Assembly (NCBI GenBank): GCA_026004875.1 | Contig: BPJZ01000002.1 | Location: 98,995-162,994, forward strand | Reading direction: 5' to 3' | Length of the DNA: 64,000 bases | Source: Candidatus Poribacteria bacterium | Lineage (GTDB): Bacteria; Poribacteria; WGA-4E; GCA-2687025 | Part shown: piece by piece, positions 31,196 to 39,653 of the stretch | Position numbering within the stretch: position 1 is the stretch's first letter | Layout: every line of letters starts with the position of its first letter | Program-made: the position numbers and the translations under genes | The notes under the pieces: model-generated | Seen by the model: only the letters and a program-made list of their open reading frames with translations | Told to the model about the DNA's origin: nothing | The model's database searches: none

Positions 31196-32428
31196 ATGCT
31201 GGAAGTTCGGGCTGCCCGTTCTGAAGAGGAAGTGAACGCCGCGATTCGATGCTGTGGCCTCGCCTTTGGGAACGGCGAGCCTCAGAGGACGGCCCGGATG
31301 ACCGCGTTTTTCGAGAAGATTCATAAAAAGGACCCCTCCTTCAGGCTGGAGAACACCCGAATCGCAGCTCTGGATGGGCAGGTGGTCAGCGTCGTTCAGG
31401 TGTTCGATCGAACGGTCCGCCTGGGGCCGGCCCGGCTTCGGCTCGCCGGAATCGGCAGCGTGGGAACCCACCCGGCGTTTCGCGGACGCGGCTACAACAC
31501 CGCCGTCCTCGAGGACACCGTGCGCTTCTTGGAGGAGGAAGCGTACGACCTATCGTTGTTGTTCACCGGGATTCAGGATTACTATCGTCGGTTGGGCTGG
31601 CAACCGTTTCCGTATGTGTTCATGCACGAGGGACCTGTCTCCCATCCGCTTCCTCCCGTCGCCTTCGAGGGACGCCTACGCCCTGCGCGCTGGGAGGAGG
31701 ATTTGGAGGCCTTGATCGAGATTCACGCACTGGCCGACGCGGAGGCCGCCGGTCCGATCGTCCGAACGCCGGAGCTGTGGCGGTCGTTTGAGCTGTGGCG
31801 CGGTTTCGATCGGAGCGCCTTCACCGTAGCGGAGTCTGGAGCGGGGAGAGTAGTCGCCTACCGATTGGCAGGAGGCCACCGGTGGGAAGAGGAGCGGTTC
31901 TCCATCTTAGAGGTGCAGTCGCTTCCTGGGCACGAGGTAGCGGCTCTGGCGCTGGTGGCGGATTTCTACAACAAGCTGCTGCGCGCGGGGGAGCCCACGA
32001 TGCGGATTTACGGCAACCCCCTGATCCTCCGGGACTTGGAGCGTTTGGGTCTTGCTTTCCGGCCCAAGGCGTTAGGTGGAACGATGTACCGGCTGATCCG
32101 TCCCGAGTCGGCGGTTCTCCAACTGGCGATTGCAAATTTGCAACCGAACCCGATGCCCGGTCCGGTTATCGCGCGATTGCGCGTGGGATCTGAAACGCTA
32201 ACGTTTCGAGTAGAGGGACGCCGGGTCGAGCGCCTGGAGGACGCCACTTCGGCCGACTGGGAACTGGAGCTGACCCAAGGGGAGCTGATTGCCCTCCTTT
32301 TTGGACAGGAGGAGGTTCCATCCTCCCGATCCGGACCTTGGCGGTCGGAGGAGGGGGCCGAACGGGCCTTCTGGAAGCGCCTGTTCCCCTCAAGGCCCTA
32401 TCGGTGGTATGTTGAAGACAACTTCTAG
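31196..32428 (+). CDS. GNAT acetyltransferase with SCP2-like C-terminal domain (Eis-like)
   Basis: About 410 residues. The acetyl-CoA binding region is VGTHPAFRGRGYNTAVLE (the R-x-x-G-x-G/A turn), after IGSVGTHP; a second GNAT-like fold spans residues about 160-300 and a sterol-carrier-like C-terminal domain about 300-400 (SETLTFRVEGRRVERL, WELELTQGELIALLFG). This layout is that of Eis/DUF4081-type N-acetyltransferases. Substrate unknown. I chose ATG 31196 behind GAGAGGAG instead of an upstream in-frame start. Confidence 0.75.
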   Translation: MLEVRAARSEEEVNAAIRCCGLAFGNGEPQRTARMTAFFEKIHKKDPSFRLENTRIAALDGQVVSVVQVFDRTVRLGPARLRLAGIGSVGTHPAFRGRGYNTAVLEDTVRFLEEEAYDLSLLFTGIQDYYRRLGWQPFPYVFMHEGPVSHPLPPVAFEGRLRPARWEEDLEALIEIHALADAEAAGPIVRTPELWRSFELWRGFDRSAFTVAESGAGRVVAYRLAGGHRWEEERFSILEVQSLPGHEVAALALVADFYNKLLRAGEPTMRIYGNPLILRDLERLGLAFRPKALGGTMYRLIRPESAVLQLAIANLQPNPMPGPVIARLRVGSETLTFRVEGRRVERLEDATSADWELELTQGELIALLFGQEEVPSSRSGPWRSEEGAERAFWKRLFPSRPYRWYVEDNF

Positions 32429-32454
32429 GGGCTGGGCACCATTTGTGCTTCAAG

Positions 32455-32477
32455 CCTGCCGGCTTTTTGCCGGCGGG
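32455..32477 (+). other. 9-bp stem-loop between GNAT and HsdR-like genes
   Basis: CCTGCCGGC and GCCGGCGGG flank a TTTTT loop (one wobble pair). A second, weaker stem lies at 32503-32509 (CAGCGCC) with 32543-32549 (GGCGCTG). There is no T-run after either. The 149-base gap 32429-32577 holds no gene I can support; these may be a leader structure of the HsdR-like mRNA or end-protection for the GNAT mRNA. Confidence 0.35.
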
Positions 32478-32577
32478 GCAAAGCAGCGACAGGGTTCCAG
32501 AACAGCGCCGACAAGGATTGCTTGAAGGCATCCGTCGGTGGTGGCGCTGCAACCAGTGAAGGGCCTGCAAAAAAGCG

Positions 32578-35500
32578 ATGAGGTCTCAACCGGACGCTAG
32601 CAGCTCTGAGGGGACCGCTCTTCCCTCGTTCAACCTACCTCAGGGGTTCTGGCACACCCTGGGACGGCTGCGCGGTACCCGTGACGCGGACGAGTTTCGC
32701 CAGCTTGTGGCGGCCTTGCTGCTGCTCCGGTTCGGCGAGCCGGCTTTTGATCGCTATCTGCGGCGGATTCGTCAACAACCCCATGCCGATCCGGACGACC
32801 CGGACGAGTTTCGCGCGCTAGGTTTGGTCTACGTAACCGATACGCTTCGGTGGTCTCGGCTCATTCAGGTGCCGCAAGGGGAGTTTCGCGCGGCCCTCCA
32901 GGACACCTTTGTCGAGCTGGCCGGCCTGCATCCGACTCTAGAAGACCTGCTTCCTCTAGAAGCCCTAAACCACTACACGGCCAAGGAACTGATCGAGATC
33001 GCCCGCGTCGTAGACAAGGCCCCCATCCCTGAGGACGTAGACGTCCAGGACGTCGTCCGGCAGATCACCGAGTATCTGGAGCGAAAAAAGCGCGATCGGG
33101 AGGCGGCGCGCCAGGAGAAAGAGGCAGCGGCCCTGGAACCGATGGCATCAGCCTCCCCACTTCCCGAAGCCCCCTCGCTGACAGCGACCGAACACCTACT
33201 CGACCTAGGCTACGAGTCGGTCGAGGCGGTGCTTCCCTCCCCGGAGCGGGACCGAAGCGTGTTGCGCTGGTTGCTCCGCGACCATCTTGCCGAGGCGGTA
33301 ACTCCGTTTCTTCCCCCTTCGCTGCCGGGGCCTTTGGGAATTCAGTTGGTAGAGCATGCGCTGCTTCGGTGCGCTGGGAACCTTTCCGACCTGGTGCGAG
33401 CCAACTGGAGATTTCACCGGCTGCTGCTTTACGGCGTTCCGACCCCAACGCGCCAGGCCCAGGGCAGGACACTTCCCCTCCTCCGGCAGGGAGGAGGAAA
33501 CCGCTGGGCGGTGGTCGAAACCAAAGACGCCCAGGAACTTGCCCCCTTTCTGGACGGCCTGGTCTACCTGAACGGAATTCCGGTGATCGGACTGGCCCAG
33601 GCAGCTTTGGAGGGGATCGAGGAGGCCCAGCGCCGAGTGGAACAAGCACTCAAGGCCCATCCGGACCTGTTCGTGACCAACCTCTTCTGCGTCGTCGCCG
33701 ACGGGGAGCGCGTCTTTGTCGGCATTCCTCAGGAGAAGCGGGCTCGCTTTCACTGGCAGGAGTGGCGGGCCCACGCTGAAGGCTTTTTGGCCGAGGTGGA
33801 AGGATCCTTTGATCTGGCCCTCAGCGATCTCCTGGAGCCCTCCCGCCTGGAGACGCGGATTCGGGACTCGATCTACTTTGAGTTGGGGCGCGGCAGTACC
33901 CAAAAGCGACTGGTTCCACCGGAGACCACCCGCGCCCTTGAGCAGGCCGTTGAGCGGACGATCGGGGCGCTGACCCCTTCTGGAGAGCGCACCGCTGGAA
34001 TCTTCTGGCTTCCGTACAACAGCCAGCGTTATCGCTCGATCGCCCTGTTCGCCTACCGCCTGTTACAACATCCCAAGGTCAACAACATGCTGGTCGTAGT
34101 GGTCACCGACCGGTACGACATCGGGAACAACTTAATCTGGGCCTTTGAGCGCTGTCGGAGCCTCTTTAAGGAGCCTCCCCGAATTGTGGACAATCGAAAC
34201 GACCTCCGCCAGTTCTTGAACCTAGCTTCGGGGGAGGTGCTGGTAGTTCCCTTCTCGGTGTTCCTTCCCCAAGTATCTGGGGACACGTTTCCTCGGTTGA
34301 GCGAGCGGGCCCGGATCGTCTGCATCGCTGACGGGGCCTATCCGGACCGCTTTCGTCAGGTCCCTCGCGGGGCGCTGCGGTTTCGGGAGATACTTCCCAA
34401 CGCGGTCTTTGCGGGATTCACCAGCGAGCCGCCGGATCGGATAGACGAAAGCGTCACGATGGTGTTCGGCGAGCCGGTTTACGAGGAGCGCTTTACGGCA
34501 CTTCCTCCGCTGGTTCACGAGCCTCGTCTTCGGGAGGCGGAGGGCGTCTGGACGGACCTGAGCGAACCGCCGCTGACGGTGGTTCAAAAGATGAGCAACC
34601 CCGCCCGGCTCCGCCAGGTTGCCGAGGACATCCTTTATCATCTGGACTGGCTCCGCGAAGCGGATCCCAACGCCAAGGCGATCGCCTGGACAATCACCGC
34701 TGAGGCCAGCGTCCGGCTGTATGAGATCATCCGCGAGCTGCGCCCGGAGCTCTGCGAGGAGGACGTTGCCCACGGCGCGGTGAAGATCCTCGCCGTGCGC
34801 GGCTCGCCCGTGCGAGGGGAGGGAGATTTCTTCCTCTTGGAGCCAGAGCAGTACCGCATCCTGATCGAGCGGTTCAACAATCCGGACGATCCGCTCTCGC
34901 TGCTGATCGTCTTTGATCCGTTCAGCGTTCCGGAGGAGCTACCGCTGTTGCGGGCGATCTACTGCGACCGTCCCATGACGACCGCCTACGCGGGGCGCTT
35001 TGTGGGTCCGTTGATCGAAAACGGCGGCTCCGAGACCAGCTATCCGCGCCTGGTGGACTACGTCAGCGGGTACCACCTGGCCCGCGAGGCCCTTGAGATG
35101 GACCCGCAGTTTCGGACCACCCTCCTGATGCTCTCCATTGACGAACTGGTCAACGAGTTTCGACGGGCCTTCGAACGGGCTCGCCGCCACCTGGAGAGCC
35201 TTCAGGTCGAGGAGGCGGAGCCGTCCCCGCAGGCGGTGCTCCACGTGGCCGAGGCGCTCTTGCGCGGCACCGGCATCGAGGAGTTTGGTCGGGTGCTCCG
35301 CCGGCTGATGATCACCTATTGGCGGGCGATCACCCATCCGCATCTGGAGGCGCTTCGGCCCCAGGTTCAGATGATCTGGCAGGCCGGGGTAGTGCTTGGG
35401 GCGGTGTTAGGGACCAAGGCCCCGCCGGAGATCCACGACCTTGTCCTGAGTGCGCCGGAACGACTGGAGTGGATACAGCGTATCTTTGGAGGAGAACGCC

Positions 35501-36039
35501 TATTACGGGAGGAGGTTCTGGAGCGCCTGCACCGCCTTGGGGCTCCTCGACTGGCCGCCTGGGCGCTCTGGGCGCTTCTGACCGACTTTGTCGAACAGCC
35601 GGAACACCGGGGATCGGCGGTGGTCCGCCGAGTCCTGTCCCAGGCCAATCGGGCGCTCCTTGAGGCCAAACAGGAAGAAAATGACGAAAGGATCTTTCAG
35701 GCGTTGGCGGAAGCGGCACTCCGACTGGCCAAGCTTCGCAAGTTGGCCCTTCAGGCCGAACTGGACCTGGACGCCGCGGCGTTCTATGATTACCTGAAAG
35801 AGGCGGACATTCCGTTTACGCGGGCCCAGTTGCTGGCCCGTCGATTGGGTCAGATTCCCAGAGAGGCCCTGGAGCGCCGATCGCCGGTGACCGATCCGGC
35901 GGCGATCGCGCGCGTGATGGCGAAACGAGCGCTGCGCGAGGCCCGTTGTCCTCAAGAGGTCGTCGTCCCGATCGTCTTGGAACTGACGGCCCAGGTGGAA
36001 GCGCTCACCGCTCCGTTCCCGGAGCTATCGCCTCTCTGA
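32578..36039 (+). CDS. HsdM_N-HsdR-like pseudoenzyme (catalytic motifs lost)
   Basis: 1,153 residues, intact. Residues about 22-165 resemble the N-terminal helical domain of type I methyltransferase HsdM (FWHTLGRLRGTRDADEF, then LRWSRL, LEDLL, LIEIARVV). After a charged linker, residues about 200-860 follow the order of a type I restriction R subunit. The nuclease region keeps NGIP (332-335), but PD is LDG and ExK is replaced by GLAQA. The Walker A position reads GIFWLPYNSQRY (474-485), with no GSGKS. TDRYD and LPNAVFAGFTSEP are retained, but DEAH is IADGAYPD (582-590). The GFDxP and QAxxRxxR motifs are FSVPEE and AGRFVG. A helical tail follows. Probably a scaffold or DNA-binding relic; function unknown. 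Confidence 0.6.
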   Translation: MRSQPDASSSEGTALPSFNLPQGFWHTLGRLRGTRDADEFRQLVAALLLLRFGEPAFDRYLRRIRQQPHADPDDPDEFRALGLVYVTDTLRWSRLIQVPQGEFRAALQDTFVELAGLHPTLEDLLPLEALNHYTAKELIEIARVVDKAPIPEDVDVQDVVRQITEYLERKKRDREAARQEKEAAALEPMASASPLPEAPSLTATEHLLDLGYESVEAVLPSPERDRSVLRWLLRDHLAEAVTPFLPPSLPGPLGIQLVEHALLRCAGNLSDLVRANWRFHRLLLYGVPTPTRQAQGRTLPLLRQGGGNRWAVVETKDAQELAPFLDGLVYLNGIPVIGLAQAALEGIEEAQRRVEQALKAHPDLFVTNLFCVVADGERVFVGIPQEKRARFHWQEWRAHAEGFLAEVEGSFDLALSDLLEPSRLETRIRDSIYFELGRGSTQKRLVPPETTRALEQAVERTIGALTPSGERTAGIFWLPYNSQRYRSIALFAYRLLQHPKVNNMLVVVVTDRYDIGNNLIWAFERCRSLFKEPPRIVDNRNDLRQFLNLASGEVLVVPFSVFLPQVSGDTFPRLSERARIVCIADGAYPDRFRQVPRGALRFREILPNAVFAGFTSEPPDRIDESVTMVFGEPVYEERFTALPPLVHEPRLREAEGVWTDLSEPPLTVVQKMSNPARLRQVAEDILYHLDWLREADPNAKAIAWTITAEASVRLYEIIRELRPELCEEDVAHGAVKILAVRGSPVRGEGDFFLLEPEQYRILIERFNNPDDPLSLLIVFDPFSVPEELPLLRAIYCDRPMTTAYAGRFVGPLIENGGSETSYPRLVDYVSGYHLAREALEMDPQFRTTLLMLSIDELVNEFRRAFERARRHLESLQVEEAEPSPQAVLHVAEALLRGTGIEEFGRVLRRLMITYWRAITHPHLEALRPQVQMIWQAGVVLGAVLGTKAPPEIHDLVLSAPERLEWIQRIFGGERLLREEVLERLHRLGAPRLAAWALWALLTDFVEQPEHRGSAVVRRVLSQANRALLEAKQEENDERIFQALAEAALRLAKLRKLALQAELDLDAAAFYDYLKEADIPFTRAQLLARRLGQIPREALERRSPVTDPAAIARVMAKRALREARCPQEVVVPIVLELTAQVEALTAPFPELSPL

Positions 36040-36073
36040 GACAGCGGCCGGTCCCTCACAGGGCGGAAACGCG

Positions 36074-36457
36074 ATGCCCTTTGAGCGCTACGTCAAAACA
36101 GAACCGTTCCGACGGCCCACCGTCTCGATCACCTCCGGGGGGTACATCTCCCTGAACTGGGCGGCGGTCGAAGAGTTCAACGTGCGCGAGTACCGCTACT
36201 GTGTGCTCTTCTACGATCGGATGTACCGCCGGATCGGGATCATGCTCACCAACGACCCCAACGAGGAGGGGGCTATCCGGATTCGCATCCGCAACCAGGC
36301 GGCGCTCATCTACGCGAAGAGCTTCCTGGAGTACTACCGAATTCCCCACCGGGTCACGATGATGTACACCCCTCAATTCGACGAACGGCTGGGAATGATC
36401 GTTGTGGACCTCACGGAGAACCAGCGACCTCAACGCGGCCTTGGGGTTGTCATGTAG
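36074..36457 (+). CDS. Conserved small protein of unknown function, partner of HsdR-like protein
   Basis: 127 residues, beginning 34 bases after the HsdR-like stop and so probably co-transcribed. Visible pattern: an N-terminal basic stretch, VSITSGGYISLNWAAVEEFNVREYRYCVLFYD, then RRIGIMLTNDPNEEGAIRIR, a helix AALIYAKSFLEYYRIP and a C-terminal strand RLGMIVVDLTE. The first part resembles short sequences seen in small bacterial proteins that pair a Ser/Thr-rich strand with AAV...F and vLyYD, some of them suspected DNA binders, but I cannot place it in a named family. The stop overlaps the convergent PhyH gene by 8 bases. Confidence 0.6.
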   Translation: MPFERYVKTEPFRRPTVSITSGGYISLNWAAVEEFNVREYRYCVLFYDRMYRRIGIMLTNDPNEEGAIRIRIRNQAALIYAKSFLEYYRIPHRVTMMYTPQFDERLGMIVVDLTENQRPQRGLGVVM

Positions 36458-37361
36458 TCGGGGCTCCGCGCTTGGCCTGAGGGCCATGAGCGATCGGGTC
36501 CTCCCCGATCCACCGTTCATCGGCCGGCTCCGAGGCCGGTTGATAACGCGTATCCGAGGTGATTCGAATTCGACGGACCGGCGAGCGGTTGTCCAGGGAG
36601 CAGTGAAGGGTGAACATCCCAAAGATCAGCAGATCGCCGGCGCGATAGCCCCCCTCCGATGCGGTCAGCCACCGACCCCCAAAGCGCTCCTGAACCTCAA
36701 TCGGGTTGGTCGTCAGCCAGCCGCCGCCGTAAGGGTTCGGCTTGGAGAGATCGTCCACGTCGATTTTCGCGTAGGTGTTCAACAGCTCCTCGATCCGATG
36801 GGAGTTCTCCAGAACCATCAGGGCACCCTCCTGATAGGGCACGTCCCCGATCGGCGTCCAGGCCGTGTAAAGGCGACTGGTGCCCCGCCCCATGTAGACC
36901 CAATCGTAATGGCATCCGGTCGCTCCGCCAGGCTTGACGGTTCGAAGCCAGATATAATCGAACGAGCGGACCGGCTCTCCAAAGAACCGCTCAAAGAAGC
37001 GAATGATCTCCCCCTGGTGGACCAGCCGCTTGAGCGCCGGAAGAGTGCGCAACTCCCTGCCGAACTGACGGGTGTCGATCTGTCCCCGGCGGGAAGTTCC
37101 CGAAGAGATCGCCTCCATCAGCGGTCGGGACTCGTCGATCTCCCCCACAGAGGCTAGTTTCTCCACGATCGCCCGCCGGGCTGCCAGGACCGTCTCCAAG
37201 GGAAGAACCCCCCGAAAGAAGAGGTACCCGTCCTCCTCCATCCGCCTTCGAAGCGCCTCTGCGTCCTCGTAGATATCGTTGGATTCCCGGAGGAACCCGA
37301 ACTTCTCCGGATCGGTTGAGAACCGGTGTCCGTGCGAGGTCAACTCCCATTCGATCTTCAT
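36450..37361 (-). CDS. Phytanoyl-CoA dioxygenase (PhyH) family protein
   Basis: 303 residues, intact. An Fe(II)/2-oxoglutarate-dependent double-stranded beta-helix oxygenase: the HxD iron ligands are in GCHYDWVYMG (about residues 180-190) and the distal His in VLENSHR (about 225), with a 2-oxoglutarate-binding Arg expected in the following strand. The N-terminal helix region LRRRMEEDGYLFFRGVLP is typical. Substrate unknown. The start overlaps the stop of the EamA transporter (ATGA), suggesting coupled expression and perhaps uptake or export of its substrate. Confidence 0.82.
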   Translation of the reverse strand: MKIEWELTSHGHRFSTDPEKFGFLRESNDIYEDAEALRRRMEEDGYLFFRGVLPLETVLAARRAIVEKLASVGEIDESRPLMEAISSGTSRRGQIDTRQFGRELRTLPALKRLVHQGEIIRFFERFFGEPVRSFDYIWLRTVKPGGATGCHYDWVYMGRGTSRLYTAWTPIGDVPYQEGALMVLENSHRIEELLNTYAKIDVDDLSKPNPYGGGWLTTNPIEVQERFGGRWLTASEGGYRAGDLLIFGMFTLHCSLDNRSPVRRIRITSDTRYQPASEPADERWIGEDPIAHGPQAKRGAPTT

Positions 37362-38263
37362 TGGACTTCCTTTCGCTCATAACGCCAGTGAAGCACCATC
37401 CAACTTCCTACGGCCAAAAGGATGAGCGTCCCGCCGCGGAGCGTCGCCGGTGGGACCCGCTCGCCGACCGCCAGATAGGTCCACAGTGGGTTTAACAACG
37501 TCTCCAGCAGGACGATCAACGACGCCCGGGCGGCCTGCACGTACTGAACGGCCCAGGAGTACAACGCATACGGAACGGCAAACTGGACCACCCCCATCAA
37601 AAGCATTAAGCTCAACTGATAACCGTTCATCCGAAACGATCCCCACAGCCCCACCGCAGGCGCCAACAGAAGCGCAGAGCCGACACAGTTAGCCCCCACC
37701 ACAAACGTTGGGGGGACACTCCGCAGCCCTCGAAGGGTGATCTGGAGCATTCCATATCCAAATCCACTGATCAACGCAATTGTCAACCCTAGCCGATCGG
37801 TCACCGGGTTCCCTAGAAAGATCACTCCCACCCCGACCATCGCCAGCCCAAGGACCAACAACTCCGTCCGCCGGACGTGTTCCTGGAGCAGCCAAGGGGA
37901 CAGCCCAACCACCCAGAGCGGGGCGGTGTACTGAAGGATGATCGCGTTAGCCGCTGCAGTCTGAACCGTCGCCACGACAAAGGAGACGGTCATCAACGTG
38001 AAGGCTCCAACCGAGCCCAACTGCCAAAGCCGCATGGCGCCCCGAAGCGATCGTCGATGCTTCCAGAGGAACGGAGAGAAGAGCACCGCTCCAAACGCCG
38101 AGCGATAGAAGGCGATCTCCAGCCCCCCCAGTCCCTGGCCTTGGGCGTTTAGGAGCTTGATCAGTGGGCCGTTGAGACTCCAAAAGGCCGCCGTCAGTAG
38201 GAGCGCTCCGATTCCTAGCCACTCGTAACGGCGTTCGACGCGAGGGGCCGCCCCCAGCTCCAT
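37358..38263 (-). CDS. EamA/DMT-family transporter
   Basis: About 301 residues with ten predicted helices in two five-helix halves; the first half shows LTAAFWSLNGPLIKLL and ATVQTAAANAIILQYTAPLWV, the second MGVVQFAVPYALYSWAVQYV and ASLIVLLETLLNPLWTYL. These EamA signatures mark drug/metabolite exporters in the cytoplasmic membrane. I chose ATG 38263 (MELGAAPRVERR) because GGAAGGGGG precedes it and the longer frame adds an untypical polar extension. Coupled to the PhyH gene. Confidence 0.82.
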   Translation of the reverse strand: MELGAAPRVERRYEWLGIGALLLTAAFWSLNGPLIKLLNAQGQGLGGLEIAFYRSAFGAVLFSPFLWKHRRSLRGAMRLWQLGSVGAFTLMTVSFVVATVQTAAANAIILQYTAPLWVVGLSPWLLQEHVRRTELLVLGLAMVGVGVIFLGNPVTDRLGLTIALISGFGYGMLQITLRGLRSVPPTFVVGANCVGSALLLAPAVGLWGSFRMNGYQLSLMLLMGVVQFAVPYALYSWAVQYVQAARASLIVLLETLLNPLWTYLAVGERVPPATLRGGTLILLAVGSWMVLHWRYERKEVQ

Positions 38264-38357
38264 GGATGAAACCCCCTTCCTCCGCTCGGTTCTCTTCCCC
38301 ACATCATCCAGAGGAAACCGATCGGCGTCAAGCGAACGGTCCACACGCCCGTCCGTC

Positions 38358-38388
38358 AAAAAAGCGCGGCGCCCCCTAGAGGGGTGCC
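38358..38388 (-). terminator. Intrinsic terminator after the Rieske gene
   Basis: On the minus strand GGCACCCC and GGGGCGCC pair (8 bp, one wobble) around a short loop, followed within 5 bases by TTTTTT (plus strand AAAAAA at 38358-38363). It lies 27 bases past the Rieske stop and before the EamA gene, so it separates these two minus-strand units. Confidence 0.75.
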
Positions 38389-38414
38389 GTGCGTTGGAGA
38401 TATGGGGAAAGCAC

Positions 38415-38846
38415 CTACGACTCGATTCGCACTGTATCGCCTAACAGCGTCGCGCGGTAGCGAAACAGGTCCCGCTTGGCAGATCCTCGAATAACCTTTC
38501 CATTCGCCTGAAATCGAGCGCCGTGGCATGGGCAGGAGAACTCCTGACTCATCGAGCTGAAGACCACTCGACAGCCCTGATGGGTACAACGAGTGCTCAC
38601 AGCGATGACAGAGGACTCGCTTGACCGGTACAGGAAGATCGTTCGCCGCTCCCCAAACTGGGCAAGGATCGAGGGGTCGGTGATCTCATAGTGTCCCCCT
38701 GGAGCGCGGAGCGCCTCCGGAAGAAGCAACTCCACCGAAACGCCTTGAGTCACGTCGAGGGACTCGCTGCACCCTACCACCAACAAGGCCGAGCCGCCAA
38801 GAACGACGGCCTCCTTGAGGAATTGACGCCGTGTCCTTTCAGCCAT
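38415..38846 (-). CDS. Tat-exported Rieske [2Fe-2S] protein
   Basis: 143 residues. The N-terminus has a twin-arginine signal TRRQFLKEAVVLGGSALLVVGC, ending in a lipobox-like VVGC. The cluster ligands are CTHQGC and CPCHG, i.e. two Cys and two His, with the additional cysteine pair of high-potential Rieske proteins. It probably sits on the outer face of the cytoplasmic membrane and takes part in quinol or arsenite-type electron transfer; no cytochrome b of a bc complex is adjacent. Preceded by a 146-base gap and followed by a good terminator, so it is likely a single-gene unit. Confidence 0.85.
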   Translation of the reverse strand: MAERTRRQFLKEAVVLGGSALLVVGCSESLDVTQGVSVELLLPEALRAPGGHYEITDPSILAQFGERRTIFLYRSSESSVIAVSTRCTHQGCRVVFSSMSQEFSCPCHGARFQANGKVIRGSAKRDLFRYRATLLGDTVRIES

Positions 38847-38992
38847 TGGAGTACCTCCCTTCTCTCGAAGAGGGTCAGGGCAAGGACCGTACCGGTTTCT
38901 TTGCCAGCCAATCTCTAGAAAAGCGGGGCAGCTACTGGCCCTGGGTGATCAGAAGGTGGCCAGCTCAGACCAAAGGCTGGACAGGGGTTCAC

Positions 38993-39443
38993 TTATCGGA
39001 CCGTATCGCGGAGGTCCAGGAGGATATCGCCAAACAGTTCGCGGGCCAGGCGGAGAATCCGCTTCTGAGCGGCAAGCACGTCAGAGAGGCGACGAGGTGG
39101 CATCGTCTCCAATCGGTACGCCCGTCCGGTCGCGCATCGAGGCGCTCATCGTTCGAAACACCTTGTTTCGGAGGGCCTGGGAGCTCTGCCGGAGGGCGAT
39201 CGCCCAGAGGTTGGGGTCGTGGCGCCAGACGCGCAACACCAGTTGGGCCAACTCGTCGTCGCTGAGCAGCACCAGGTCCTCAAAGAGGACCAGCTCCTCT
39301 TCCAGCGCGGCGCGGAGCTGCGGGTTCTGCTGCCCGATGGTCCGCAACAGTCGTCGGCGCTCCTCAGGCGACATGCTTCGAAGGAGGTGAAGGGCGCGCC
39401 GCTTCCCAACTTGGGGAGTGGAACCGTAATCGGGAACCGTCAT
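38993..39443 (-). CDS. FliG C-domain-like protein (frameshifted)
   Basis: About 150 residues after one indel near 39117. The segment LFEDLVLLSDDELAQLVLRV, followed by WAIALRQSSQALRNKVFRTMS, matches the FliG middle/C-terminal pattern (FEDI...D..IQ.iLR.V....LA.ALKG...El...if.nMS). The corrected tail PPRRLSDVLAAQKRILRLAREL matches the next helix. No flagellar genes are in the window and the usual FliG N-terminal domain is absent, so it may be a cytoplasmic FliG-like domain with another role. The gap 38847-38992 upstream of the Rieske gene contains only short inverted repeats such as CTGGCC/GGCCAG. Confidence 0.6.
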
Positions 39444-39574
39444 CGTCGCTCTCCCGACCAGCAGCCTACCGACCGGCCTCCTAAGAGAGCATATCTCAAA
39501 GAGCTACCGTCTCCAAGGAGGCGGCATCAACAGCCTGCTGTTGAGCTCGGGGAGGAGCCTCTTGCTGACCGGGC

Positions 39575-39603
39575 TTTCAGAACCCGTTCTGCTGGTCTAC
39601 AAT
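39575..39603 (+). promoter_or_regulatory. Possible promoter before the TPR-cyclophilin-DHS operon
   Basis: TACAAT at 39598-39603 with a weak -35 (TTTCAG at 39575-39580) at 17-base spacing, 50 bases ahead of the TPR start. The rest of the 210-base gap 39444-39653 shows nothing else I can support. Confidence 0.3.
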
Positions 39604-39653
39604 TCCCCAAGCGGCACCCTGCGATCCAAACAGAAAACCGTACAGGCGGGACG

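Noticed and set aside
32166..32570. Antisense frame with Cys pairs that could be a zinc ribbon or transposase remnant
   Set aside because: The cysteines are not in CxxC pairs typical of a ribbon and the frame overlaps the intact GNAT gene.
32429..32577. 4.5S/SRP RNA or other known structured RNA
   Set aside because: I found no SRP helix-8 core, no RNase P or tmRNA signatures; only simple hairpins remain.
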